Shown piece after piece: positions 16,956 through 24,537 of a stretch of DNA of 46,660 nt (the first letter of the stretch is position 1; each line of letters opens with the position of its first letter). The stretch is taken from assembly GCF_001476655.1 (NCBI RefSeq), contig NZ_LDRT01000058.1, positions 1 through 46,660 of the forward strand, given 5' to 3'. The notes beneath the pieces are model-generated. The model worked only from the letters and a program-made list of their open reading frames with translations. It had not been told where the DNA came from and made no database searches. The position numbers and the translations under genes are program-made. Source of the DNA: Microbacterium testaceum. Its GTDB lineage: Bacteria > Actinomycetota > Actinomycetes > Actinomycetales > Microbacteriaceae.

Positions 16956-18241
16956 CGACGGCATCCGGTTCCGCCGAAGAGCACACGGGCAACGTTTCCG
17001 AGCTCCTCGCGCTCGTCGCGCGGCAGCTCGACCTGCGCATGCCCGAGATCGTCCGCGAGATGCGAGACCTGTTGGCATCCCGCATCGACGACCTGGGCGG
17101 AGACCCCCAGCTGGTCGAGATGCTGCAAGCGAGCATCGAGGGCAACGTCACGACGATCTGCCACATCCTCGCGAACGGCATCGATCTCGAGAGCCTGCAG
17201 CCGACCACGGCCGCCGTCGAGTACGCGGCGCGTCTCGCGCAGCGCGATGTGCCCCTGGCGGCCCTGACGCGCGCCTACTACCTGGGTCAGAGTATGTTCC
17301 TGCGGCTCGCAATGGACGAAGCCGAGCGCCTGGGCGTGACCGACCGCGTCAAGATCGGCGTCGTCCGCGACATCGCCGACGTCGTGCACCGTTACATCGA
17401 CTGGATCCTGCAGCTCGTGACCGGCGTGCACGAGCAGGAGCGTCGGCGGTGGTGGAGCACCCGCGCGACCCTCAACGCGAGCATCATCCTCAAGGTGCTG
17501 CGCGGAGACTCCCTGCCGATCCGCGGGTTCGTCTCGGAGACCGGGTACACGCTCGCACAGACGCACCTCGGGGTGATGGCCTGGTCCGACGTGGATGCCG
17601 AAGACGCGGCGCGCCAGCACGAGATCGACCTGCTGCTGCGCCGACTGGCCACGGCGGTGCACTCGTCCGCCGCGCCGCTAATCACCGTGGTCGATCGATC
17701 CACGGCCTGGGCATGGTTCGGCGGGGCTCGGCTCGACGCCGGAGCGCTGGCACGGGTGGAAGAACTCGCGGCGACGGTGCCCGGCGTGCGAATCGCTCTC
17801 GGCGAGCCGGGCCACGACGTCGAGGGTTTTCGCCGAACGCACGAGCAGGCCGCGATCGCGCGGCTCGTGGCGCTGTCGTCGCCGCGCTACCGGGACCGGG
17901 CGGTGGTGTCGTACGCCGACCCCCAGGTCGCGCTGGTCCAGTTGCTGACGAAGGATGCCACGGCGACGGCGACATGGGTGCGCGAGGTTCTGGGCGACTA
18001 CGCCGGTGCCGGCGAGCAGGCGCGCGTGATGCGCGACACCGTCGCGGCCTACTACGCCGCCGACAAGAACGCGGTGCGCACGGCGGAGCAGCTCGGCGTT
18101 CACCGCAATACGGTGCGCCAGCGCGTAGACCGGTTCGAGGCCTCGGTGGGAGCGCGGGGAGTCGATCCCCTGCAGGTGGCGCTCGCCCTGCGGATCTACG
18201 ACGACCTTCTGCTCGAGGGAGCCGACGCGCACCACACGTGA
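16952..18241 (+). CDS. PucR-family transcriptional regulator
   Basis: The 429-residue protein starts at GTG 16952, in a GTGA overlap with the preceding gene. The N-terminal region (about 1-170) is helical and resembles the RsbRD/sensor-like N-domain of mycobacterial-type PucR proteins. A GGDEF-like degenerate central region follows (about 190-320). The C-terminal PucR helix-turn-helix is clear: NAVRTAEQLGVHRNTVRQRVDRFE. Being the last gene of the ligase, DUF3556 and oxidoreductase run suggests that it senses a metabolite of that pathway and controls the operon, which is an inference from position. Confidence 0.85.
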   Translation: MTTASGSAEEHTGNVSELLALVARQLDLRMPEIVREMRDLLASRIDDLGGDPQLVEMLQASIEGNVTTICHILANGIDLESLQPTTAAVEYAARLAQRDVPLAALTRAYYLGQSMFLRLAMDEAERLGVTDRVKIGVVRDIADVVHRYIDWILQLVTGVHEQERRRWWSTRATLNASIILKVLRGDSLPIRGFVSETGYTLAQTHLGVMAWSDVDAEDAARQHEIDLLLRRLATAVHSSAAPLITVVDRSTAWAWFGGARLDAGALARVEELAATVPGVRIALGEPGHDVEGFRRTHEQAAIARLVALSSPRYRDRAVVSYADPQVALVQLLTKDATATATWVREVLGDYAGAGEQARVMRDTVAAYYAADKNAVRTAEQLGVHRNTVRQRVDRFEASVGARGVDPLQVALALRIYDDLLLEGADAHHT

Positions 18242-18471
18242 CGGGCGTTGCGCCGCTCGGCGTGTCCATGCGCCTTCGACTTTCGCCACCAGCGTGCGCT
18301 TCGGTGTGCGGGCCCAGCCTCGCGGGTGTCGGTGGCGGGAGCTATCGTCGTCATCGCGCGGGTGACGTGCTCGCTGAACGGTGTGCTGCGAGGGCGACGG
18401 TGGGCCCGCCGACCCCGGTCGCAAGCCGCGGGCTTTCTCGCGGGAACACGACGCAGACGGAGAGGATCGAC

Positions 18472-18831
18472 ATGGGAAAGCGCAAGACTCCGGAGGAAAG
18501 AGCCGACGAGGAGCGCCGGTACGCGGGGGCGTCGACGGCGAGTTCCGATGACGAGTTCGAGCCGTTCTTCACCGATCCGAACCAGGCGATCCGCAACGTC
18601 GCCGCGCTGAATCCAGACGCCAGTGCCGCGGTGCTGGATCGTTTCGCCGACGACCGTTTCTGGAGCGTCAGGATCGCCGTGGCCGAGCATCCGTCGACCA
18701 CGCGTGAGACGCTGTTACGCCTCCTGGAGACCGATCCGCGGCGGCGAGGCGTCGTGCATCACGCGGCACGTGAGCGGCTCGAAGCCGAGGGCGTTCGTTT
18801 CGACGAAGACGGGGGGATCGTCGCCGAGTGA
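18472..18831 (+). CDS. Small HEAT/LRV-like repeat protein
   Basis: The 119-residue product has a highly charged N-terminus (KRKTPEERADEERR), then two or three helical repeats of the leucine-rich-variant type: AALNPDASAAVLDRFADD, VRIAVAEHPSTTRETLLRLLET and VHHAARERLEAEG. Such repeats usually mediate protein contacts. The start ATG 18472 follows GGAGAGGATC. The 230 bp before it, back to the PucR gene, hold no other gene that I can support. The function is unknown. Confidence 0.7.
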   Translation: MGKRKTPEERADEERRYAGASTASSDDEFEPFFTDPNQAIRNVAALNPDASAAVLDRFADDRFWSVRIAVAEHPSTTRETLLRLLETDPRRRGVVHHAARERLEAEGVRFDEDGGIVAE

Positions 18832-18957
18832 CGCCCGGACGCTGTCGTCGACCTACGTCATCGCGTGCGGTGTTACGCCCCGCTACGCCCCAGATCGCCC
18901 GCCCCCGCGGCATCCCGTAGCTTCATCTCACCAACCCCTCCGAAGGCAGGTGAAGCC

Positions 18958-19215
18958 ATGTCCCGCACGATCTCGTCGACAGTCCACCCGATCCAGCGCT
19001 GCATGGCAGCCTCGAACCCTGCCGCGTGGTGGGACGGCCTCGTGATCGACGCCGACGGCGCGAAGGTGACCGTCGCGTTGCTGAACGGCACGACGGTAGA
19101 GCTGCGGGTCGTGGGACCCGCCGTCGACATTGCGGTGGGGGAGCCGGTCGCGTACCACCCGGTCGCGGAGCTGCTCAGCGCAGCCGCGATCACCACGACC
19201 GCGCGCGCCGCGTAG
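18958..19215 (+). CDS. Small hypothetical protein
   Basis: This protein has 85 residues and starts at ATG 18958, behind GAAGGCAGGTGA. It is beta-rich: GLVIDADGAKVTVALLNGTTVELRVVGP looks like a small barrel or KOW-like strand pair, followed by a polar turn and a short helix. There are no membrane segments and no family that I recognise. It is convergent with the copper-binding protein gene, with an inverted repeat between the two stops. Confidence 0.6.
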   Translation: MSRTISSTVHPIQRCMAASNPAAWWDGLVIDADGAKVTVALLNGTTVELRVVGPAVDIAVGEPVAYHPVAELLSAAAITTTARAA

Positions 19216-19220
19216 CCGAA

Positions 19221-19247
19221 CGGCCGCCGACGAAACGTCAGCGGCCG
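19221..19247. terminator. Candidate bidirectional terminator
   Basis: CGGCCGC (19221-19227) and GCGGCCG (19241-19247) form a 7-bp stem with a 13-nt loop, placed between the convergent stops at 19215 and 19264. There is no U-tract on either strand, as is usual in high-GC actinobacteria. Confidence 0.45.
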
Positions 19248-19263
19248 CGCGAAGAAACTGAGC

Positions 19264-19665
19264 TCAGGCGCTCATCGAGGCCATCATGGCCTCGCACTTC
19301 ATGACCATGTCGTCGCAGGCCATGGCGCAGTAGCGGCACATCTCGTCCATGTCGCCGTGCGCGCGGCATTCGGCGGCGCAGGCCTTGCCCATGGTCATGC
19401 AGGCGGTCATCATGGCGCTCATCACGTCCATGTTCATGCCCGCCGGACGCATCATCATGTGCATCGTCGCCTGAGCCATCTCGACCATGTTCGAGCACAT
19501 GGCGCAGCACGTCGCCATGTCGGGGCCGTGCATCATGTCGCTGCCGGCGCACATCGCCGCGGCCATCGCGCACGCGTTCAGGGACTGCATGCATTCCTGC
19601 ATGGCATCCATGTCCATGGTCATCTCGCCCATGTCCATCGACTTCATCATGGCCATCGTGTCCAT
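19264..19665 (-). CDS. Methionine- and cysteine-rich four-helix copper-binding protein (Csp/DUF326-like)
   Basis: The 133-residue protein contains, by hand count, 38 Met and 13 Cys. Cys and Met are spaced along predicted helices (ATCCAMCSN, MTACMTMGKACAAEC, MCRYCAMACDDM). This is the layout of four-helix-bundle copper storage proteins and DUF326 proteins, which hold Cu(I) inside the bundle through Cys thiolates. The His/Met-rich N-terminus (MDTMAMMKSMDMGEMTMDMD) is a further likely Cu(I) site. No signal peptide is seen, so it is probably cytosolic. Start ATG 19665 follows GGGAGAAG. No copper exporter or CsoR regulator is adjacent. Confidence 0.8.
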   Translation of the reverse strand: MDTMAMMKSMDMGEMTMDMDAMQECMQSLNACAMAAAMCAGSDMMHGPDMATCCAMCSNMVEMAQATMHMMMRPAGMNMDVMSAMMTACMTMGKACAAECRAHGDMDEMCRYCAMACDDMVMKCEAMMASMSA

Positions 19666-19808
19666 TGCTTCTCCCGAGTGCTCGTTGTGACGGAGGGACC
19701 GGATGCCGCGGAGGGACTCCGGCGTACCGGCGATGCTACGCCCGGGGCGATGATCTGCGACACGGCTCTGAGGAGGTTCATCACCGGCGGCGGTGCGGTG
19801 GCCCCAAC

Positions 19809-20360
19809 TCACCAGGCGCGACCTCGGAGGTCGACGGTTCCGTCCGGCCACGACGACGCGTCTCGGCCAACGGGGAGGATGAGCATCGGCTGGTCCGCGT
19901 CGTAGGTACGCGTACGTCCGTCGCGGCCGACGGAGCGCTCGACCGCGTTGATACGCAACCATCCGCACGAGCGATAGAACTCGACGACCTCTTCCCGGCA
20001 TCCGAGGTAGCCGAACTCGATGCCGTCCGTCGTCGGAAGGGATGCCGCCAACTCCCGCATCAACCGTCGACCCATCCCGTGCCCGCGAGCGCGGACAGAG
20101 ATCAGGACGCCGCCGACGCCCGCGATGGTCACCTCGCTGTCGCCGACGGCGATGACTCGGCGCTGCCACCCGACGTGGCCGATCAGGTCACCGGCTGACC
20201 TGGCGATCACGTGCACGTCGTGCGGTGCATATCCGTAGGGCAGTTCAGGGTTCCACGGGCCGAACTGGTCGGCGTACTCGTCGTCGAACAGCCGCCCTAA
20301 CGTTTTGATGTCGTGCGCGGTCAGGGCAGCGTGGGGAACGACCTCGATGGTGTACGTCAA
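19809..20360 (-). CDS. GNAT acetyltransferase resembling aminoglycoside 2'-N-acetyltransferase
   Basis: The 183-residue protein starts at an unusual TTG (20358-20360), supported by a strong AGGAGG four nucleotides upstream. The order of features follows AAC(2') enzymes: a central GVGGVLISVRARGHGMGRRLM acetyl-CoA loop (RGHGMG), a YRSCGW segment, and a C-terminus with LILPV and a final RGRAW like the LPI...DWRAGDVW end of mycobacterial AAC(2'). The length (about 180) also agrees. These chromosomal enzymes can acetylate aminoglycosides but may have housekeeping roles. Resistance is not shown by sequence; a general GNAT is the alternative. Confidence 0.7.
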   Translation of the reverse strand: MTYTIEVVPHAALTAHDIKTLGRLFDDEYADQFGPWNPELPYGYAPHDVHVIARSAGDLIGHVGWQRRVIAVGDSEVTIAGVGGVLISVRARGHGMGRRLMRELAASLPTTDGIEFGYLGCREEVVEFYRSCGWLRINAVERSVGRDGRTRTYDADQPMLILPVGRDASSWPDGTVDLRGRAW

Positions 20361-20688
20361 TGGACCTCCTGGTCATGGCTCTGATGTTCCTGACCGCGGT
20401 GACGGTGCTGACGCTGTTGCGCCGCGGGGACCGTGATCGGAGCTCGAACGGGTGAAACCGTTCCCCGTCGGGGCGAGGTAGAGGCTCCCCGCGGGTGCGA
20501 GGTAAGCCGACGTTACCCGGTCGCTGAGGCCGACCCCCACCGGATGCCCGGTGACGGGCTCTGCGATACGGATCCTGGGACGGTCGCGACGGGGCTGCGG
20601 GGTGACACGTCGACCGAACTCGCACTCGGCGTCGGTGACCCCGCGAACGCGGTACTGTGCGGAAGCAACGACTCTCGGAGGAACCACG
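20361..20688. other. Intergenic region upstream of the LysE exporter
   Basis: I see no supported gene in these 328 bp. A 31-codon plus-strand frame starting at 20360 encodes a hydrophobic peptide but has no ribosome binding site. TACTGT at 20653-20658 is a possible -10 box for the downstream exporter gene. Confidence 0.3.
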
Positions 20689-21300
20689 ATGAGCATTGCC
20701 TTCCTGCTGACCACCCTCGTCGTGGTCGCCACCCCCGGTACCGGGGCCGTCTACTCCATCGCTGCCGGGCTTTCTCGCGGCACGAAGGCCGGCATCGTCG
20801 CCGCTTTCGGTTGCACTCTCGGCGTGATCCCGCACATGATCGCCGCGATCACGGGACTCGCCGCGATTCTGAACGCGTCGGCGATCGCGTTCCAGACGAT
20901 CAAGTGGCTGGGGGTCGCCTACCTGCTGTACCTCGCCTGGCAGACCTTCCGCGACAAGTCTCTGATCGAGGTCGACGCGAGCGCGGAGCCCGTCTCGTTC
21001 TGGCGCGTGATCCGCACCGCCGTCTTGATCAACCTGCTCAACCCGAAACTCACGATCTTCTTCTTCGCCTTCCTGCCGCAGTTCGTTCCCGCAGGCGAAG
21101 CGGATGGCACGTGGCACATGGTGGGGCTGAGCCTCGTCTTCATGGCTCTGACGTTCGTCGTGTTCGCCTTGTACGGCGTGTTCGCGGCGACGATGCGCAA
21201 TCAGGTGATCACTCGGCCGAAAGTCATGGCGTGGCTGCGCCGCACGTTCGCGGCCACCTATGTTCTGCTCGCGGGGCGCCTCGCCCTGGAGACGCGGTAG
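20689..21300 (+). CDS. LysE/RhtB family amino-acid exporter
   Basis: The 203-residue membrane protein has the LysE-family layout. The N-terminal helix ends in the conserved VVVATPGTGAVYSIAAGLSRG segment, the central motif LGVAYLLYLAWQTFR follows, and then INLLNPKLTIFFFAFLPQF (the LNPK element). Six hydrophobic segments are predicted. The family exports amino acids or their derivatives, and the actual substrate is unknown. The start ATG 20689 follows CGGAGGAA. The gene stands alone and is convergent with the SDR gene 28 bp downstream. Confidence 0.88.
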   Translation: MSIAFLLTTLVVVATPGTGAVYSIAAGLSRGTKAGIVAAFGCTLGVIPHMIAAITGLAAILNASAIAFQTIKWLGVAYLLYLAWQTFRDKSLIEVDASAEPVSFWRVIRTAVLINLLNPKLTIFFFAFLPQFVPAGEADGTWHMVGLSLVFMALTFVVFALYGVFAATMRNQVITRPKVMAWLRRTFAATYVLLAGRLALETR

Positions 21301-21328
21301 GAGTCGCCGCGACCGCCCGCTGCCGGGT

Positions 21329-22060
21329 CTACCGCCCGCCGGCGACCCGGATCGTCGCTTCTGTGACATACCCGGCATCCTCTGAAAGTAGCCACGCGAC
21401 GGCCCCCGTCACCTCGGCCGCATCGCCGGGGCGCCCGAGAGGGATCGTCGACGCGAGCTTCTCGGGCCGATCGGGGTCGCGGTGGAACTCGGTTCGGATG
21501 ATGCCCGGCTCGACGCAGTTCACACGGATCCCCAGGGGCGCGAGCTCCTTCGAGAGGCCGAGACTCAGTGCGCTGACGCCGGCTTTCGCCGCGGTGTAGT
21601 GCACGTACGTGTTCGGGCTTCCGAGGGTCGCTGCGGCGGAGCCGATGAACACGAGGGAGCCGCGGGTCTTCTCGAGATGGACGATCGACGCCTGGGCGGT
21701 CAGTACCGCGCCGAGGAGGTTCACGTCGATGTCGCGCCGCAGATCATCAGGCGTCAGTTCACGAAGGTCACCGACCGCTCGCACTGCTCCCGCAGAGGCG
21801 ACGACACCCGTCAGCGGCCCCAGCTCCGCAGCGCTGTCGAAGAAGGCTGTCAGTGACGCGGCGTCGGTGACATCGACGTATGCAACGGATGCCGCTCCGC
21901 CGAGCTCTGCGACATCGGTGGCGACGGCGACCGCTGCATCGCGGTCTCTTCGGTACCCGATGACGACACCATGTCCCTCTGCTGCGAGCCGACGGGCCAC
22001 GGCCGCTCCGATGCCGCGCGAAGCGCCCGTGATGGCGGTGACGTGCGCCGGCTGATCCAT
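21329..22060 (-). CDS. SDR family oxidoreductase (FabG-like)
   Basis: The 243-residue classical short-chain dehydrogenase has the cofactor motif TGASRGIGAAVARRL near the N-terminus, a central VVASAGAV element in place of NNAG, the catalytic YTAAK, and a FabG-like C-terminus (RVNCVEPGIIRTEF; VTEATIRVAGGR). NADP(H) preference is suggested by the Arg pair after the glycine motif (GYRRDRD). The substrate is unknown. Start ATG 22060 follows GGAGAG. Confidence 0.85.
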   Translation of the reverse strand: MDQPAHVTAITGASRGIGAAVARRLAAEGHGVVIGYRRDRDAAVAVATDVAELGGAASVAYVDVTDAASLTAFFDSAAELGPLTGVVASAGAVRAVGDLRELTPDDLRRDIDVNLLGAVLTAQASIVHLEKTRGSLVFIGSAAATLGSPNTYVHYTAAKAGVSALSLGLSKELAPLGIRVNCVEPGIIRTEFHRDPDRPEKLASTIPLGRPGDAAEVTGAVAWLLSEDAGYVTEATIRVAGGR

Positions 22061-22127
22061 CTCTCCATCGTCGGCGCTGATGCCGCAAGACTCAACGGTC
22101 GACTCGCCACCGCGCTAGCGTGACCCC

Positions 22128-22574
22128 GTGGCAAGAGTCCTCATCACCGGAATGTCGGGCACCGGGAAGTCGACGGTGCTCGCCGAGCTGGCGCGTCGCG
22201 GGTATCGGACCGTCGACACCGATGACGACGGGTGGACCGACGGGAACGGCGGCCCGTGGGACGAGGCGCGCATGGCGGAATTGCTGACGACAGAAAGCAC
22301 CGTCGTCGTCTCGGGAACGGTCGAGAACCAGGGCCGCTTCTACGATCGATTCCAGCACGTGGTGTTGTTGAGCGCGCCCGTCGACGTGCTGATCGCGCGG
22401 GTGCGTTCGCGGACGAACAACCCCTACGGCCATTCCCCGGAGCAGCAGGCGGAGATTCGGCGCTACGTCGATGAGGTCGAGCCGCTGCTTCGGCGCGGAG
22501 CCACGGTCGAGATGGATGCGCGGATGCCGGTGGACCGGCTCTCGGATGCCATCTCGCGTCTCGTAGGTGAATAA
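22128..22574 (+). CDS. P-loop kinase / shikimate-kinase-like nucleotide-binding protein
   Basis: The 148-residue protein has a Walker A motif GMSGTGKST at residues 8-16, a DTDDDGW acidic stretch after strand 2, and RVRSRTNNPYGHSP as a lid-like segment. This is the plan of small adenylate/shikimate-kinase-like P-loop proteins. The substrate is unknown. It starts at GTG 22128 with TAGCGT (22116-22121) 6 nt upstream and no ribosome binding site, a leaderless-type start. Confidence 0.8.
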   Translation: MARVLITGMSGTGKSTVLAELARRGYRTVDTDDDGWTDGNGGPWDEARMAELLTTESTVVVSGTVENQGRFYDRFQHVVLLSAPVDVLIARVRSRTNNPYGHSPEQQAEIRRYVDEVEPLLRRGATVEMDARMPVDRLSDAISRLVGE

Positions 22575-22576
22575 CT

Positions 22577-22645
22577 CCGCGGTCGAGGCGAAGGCATTCT
22601 CTTCGGATTCCCGAAACGCTGAGAATGCGTTCCGTTCACCGCGGA
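22577..22645. terminator. Nested inverted repeats after the P-loop kinase gene
   Basis: GCATTCTC (22594-22601) pairs with GAGAATGC (22621-22628), and TTCGG/CCGAA pair inside the loop. An outer CCGCGG on each side (near 22577 and 22639) can extend the structure. It follows directly on the stop at 22574 and probably ends that transcript before the riboswitch leader. Confidence 0.45.
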
Positions 22646-22655
22646 AATCCGGGAG

Positions 22656-22669
22656 TTAGGGCACCCTAA
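22656..22669. promoter_or_regulatory. 14-bp palindrome TTAGGGCACCCTAA, candidate metalloregulator operator
   Basis: The 6-bp arms are perfect around a CA centre. TTAGG/CCTAA half-sites are those of DtxR-family iron boxes, but the canonical IdeR/DtxR site is 19 bp, so the spacing here is shorter. It lies about 62 bp before the Mn2+ riboswitch aptamer, where a DtxR-family repressor such as MntR would be a sensible partner. That assignment is inference. Confidence 0.45.
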
Positions 22670-22730
22670 AACCTGTCAATCTCGTTCTCAGCTTGCGCTC
22701 AGGAATGGCGATGTCGAAGGCTAAGAGCAA

Positions 22731-22848
22731 CGAAGGGGAGTAGCTCCGGACCGCGCGCGGTCCGCGGCGATGTCGACATACTGGCGTTCACGACGATCGC
22801 CCGGCATCCCACCTCCACCGCACGGCGGTGAGGCGAGCGAGACCTTCG
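22731..22848 (+). ncRNA. yybP-ykoY (Mn2+) riboswitch aptamer
   Basis: The conserved elements are present in order: AAGGGGAGTAGC (22733-22744), the CATAC element (22777-22781) followed by a hairpin, CCGGCATCCC, and GAGGCGAGCGAGACCTT (22830-22846). P1 is closed by CGAAGG (22731-22736) with CCTTCG (22843-22848). This is the yybP-ykoY motif, which binds Mn2+ and usually turns on Mn/cation exporters. The downstream gene is a CaCA antiporter, consistent with that role. Confidence 0.9.
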
Positions 22849-22865
22849 GCCCGCCCAGGCCGAAG
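22844..22865 (+). promoter_or_regulatory. Riboswitch expression-platform hairpin
   Basis: CTTCGGCC (22844-22851) and GGCCGAAG (22858-22865) form a perfect 8-bp stem with a 6-nt loop. Its 5' arm uses the same bases (22844-22848) that close aptamer helix P1, so the two helices exclude each other. Mn2+ binding would favour P1 and disrupt this hairpin. It lies 44 nt before the ATG and has no U-tract, so it could act as a Rho-type or pausing terminator, or by changing translation. Confidence 0.65.
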
Positions 22866-22909
22866 CGTCGCTGTACCCGTCTTCGGTCGCGTCCGACCGG
22901 AGACCATCC

Positions 22910-24196
22910 ATGCCTCGCGCGCTCATCCATCGCGTCGGCCTGTGCCTGCTCATCGCGGCACCCGCCGTCGTCTTCCGTCTATTCGGGTTCCACCCGAACG
23001 CCCTGCTCGACCTCGTCGTGTTCGGAGCGGCCGTCGTCGCGGCGAGCTTCCTCCTCGCCTGGGCGGCCGAGGCGGCGCAGAAAGACATCTCGGGGCCGCT
23101 CGCGATCGCGATCCTCGCGCTGATCGCGGTGCTCCCCGAGTACGCGGTCGACCTCTACTACGCCTTCCGCTCCGGATACGACCCGGCGTACGAGCAGTTC
23201 GCCGCGGCGAACATGACCGGCTCGAACCGCCTCCTGCTCGGCTTCGGCTGGCCGCTCGTCGTGATCGTGGCGCTGGCGGTCGCGAATCGCGCGGCCAAGC
23301 GCAAGAAGGCCGCGCGGGTGTCGTACCTGCAGCTGCCCGAGGAGTCCCGGCTCGACGTGGGCTTCCTCGCGGTGCTCGCCGTCGTCGCGTTCGCGATCCC
23401 GTTCTTCGGCCACATCCCCATCTGGTTCGGCCTCGTGCTGATCGCCGCGTTCGCGTTCTACCTCTGGCGCGCCAGCCAGGCCGAGAACGGAGAAGAAGAG
23501 CACTTCGTGGGGCCTGCGGCGCTCATCGCCGACATGCCGCGGCGACCCCGCCGCGTCACCGTGATCGCCCTGTTCGTCGTGGCGGCGGCCATCATCCTCG
23601 CCTGCGCCGAGCCCTTCGCCGAGGCACTCGTCGACTCCGGCTCGGCGCTGGGAATCGACAGCTATTTCCTCGTGCAGTGGCTGGCGCCTCTGGCATCCGA
23701 AGCTCCCGAGTTCATCATCGCCGTGATGTTCGCGCTGCGCGGCATGGGAGCGGCCGCGATCGGCACACTCATCGCGTCGAAGATCAACCAGTGGAGTCTG
23801 CTCGTCGGGTCGCTGCCGCTCGCGCACTTCTTCGGCGGCGGTGGGGGAGACCTTCCCCTCGATGCCCGACAGGTCGAGGAGTTCGTGCTCACCGGCTCGC
23901 AGACGGTCATGGGTGTGGCGATCATCATGGCGCTGCGGTTCCACTGGTGGTCGGCGGCGTCGCTCGCGGCCATCTTCGCGGTGCAGTTCTTCGTCACCGA
24001 TACCGGGGGACGCTACGTCCTCTCGGGAGTGCAGATCGCGATCGCGATCGTCGCCCTCATCGTGCACCGACGCAGTGTGCTGCCGACCCTGGCGGCGCCG
24101 TTCCGACGACGGTTCGTGTCCGAGGCGCTTCCGGGCACGGAGCAGGGCTCGTCGGGGAAGTCGACGATGACCGGCCCGCAACCCACGAGCGTGTGA
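22910..24196 (+). CDS. Calcium/cation antiporter (CaCA family), probable Mn2+ exporter
   Basis: The 428-residue membrane protein has two inverted alpha-repeats. Repeat 1 is centred on AVLPEYAVDLYYA (about residues 72-84) and repeat 2 on LASEAPEFIIAVMFALRG and SKINQWSLLVGSLPLAH (about 260-310). The repeats are separated by a charged loop (NRAAKRKKAARVS) and further helices. Both repeats carry the acidic residue (PEY and PEF) expected to bind the cation. CaCA proteins exchange Ca2+ or other divalent ions for H+ or Na+. The Mn2+ riboswitch ahead of it argues that manganese export is the physiological role, although Ca2+ cannot be excluded. No other gene follows in the operon. Confidence 0.85.
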   Translation: MPRALIHRVGLCLLIAAPAVVFRLFGFHPNALLDLVVFGAAVVAASFLLAWAAEAAQKDISGPLAIAILALIAVLPEYAVDLYYAFRSGYDPAYEQFAAANMTGSNRLLLGFGWPLVVIVALAVANRAAKRKKAARVSYLQLPEESRLDVGFLAVLAVVAFAIPFFGHIPIWFGLVLIAAFAFYLWRASQAENGEEEHFVGPAALIADMPRRPRRVTVIALFVVAAAIILACAEPFAEALVDSGSALGIDSYFLVQWLAPLASEAPEFIIAVMFALRGMGAAAIGTLIASKINQWSLLVGSLPLAHFFGGGGGDLPLDARQVEEFVLTGSQTVMGVAIIMALRFHWWSAASLAAIFAVQFFVTDTGGRYVLSGVQIAIAIVALIVHRRSVLPTLAAPFRRRFVSEALPGTEQGSSGKSTMTGPQPTSV

Positions 24197-24242
24197 CGGA
24201 GCGCGGCTGCCACGGCTCTCGGTCGCGAGGCCGGGGCAGTCG

Positions 24243-24452
24243 CTAGGCGATCCGCCGGAAACGGGGGCCGGAGTACCCGTCGCGCTCGACGTCACCGGTG
24301 AACATGTCGACGGGGCGCACCCAGTACGAGTAGTCGTCGTAGAGCTTGCGGTAGGAGACGAAGACCTCCTCGGTCTCGGAGTGCCTCGCCACCCCGAACA
24401 CCTCGTAGCGCTGGCCTTTGAAGTGCTCGTAGATGCCCGGTTCGACTGTCAT
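24243..24452 (-). CDS. DUF1653 family small protein
   Basis: The 69-residue protein reads PGIYEHFKGQRYEVFGVARHSETEE and then YRKLYDDYSYWVRPVDMFTG, the standard DUF1653 pattern (short beta-rich domain starting G.Y.H.KG..Y.V). Its function is unknown. Start is ATG 24452, just downstream of a purine-rich stretch. It is convergent with the cation antiporter gene and divergent from the LRR gene. Confidence 0.85.
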   Translation of the reverse strand: MTVEPGIYEHFKGQRYEVFGVARHSETEEVFVSYRKLYDDYSYWVRPVDMFTGDVERDGYSGPRFRRIA

Positions 24453-24537
24453 GCGGAGCGCTCTCTTTCGTGCGGATGCCACCTCAATCGTGCCAGGAAG
24501 GTGGGCTCGGGCATGTGCAATGCCGCAGAGTAGAGGA

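Noticed and set aside
20360..20455. 31-residue hydrophobic peptide gene on the plus strand.
   Set aside because: No ribosome binding site or -10 box at the leaderless spacing, and it overlaps the TTG start of the acetyltransferase gene.
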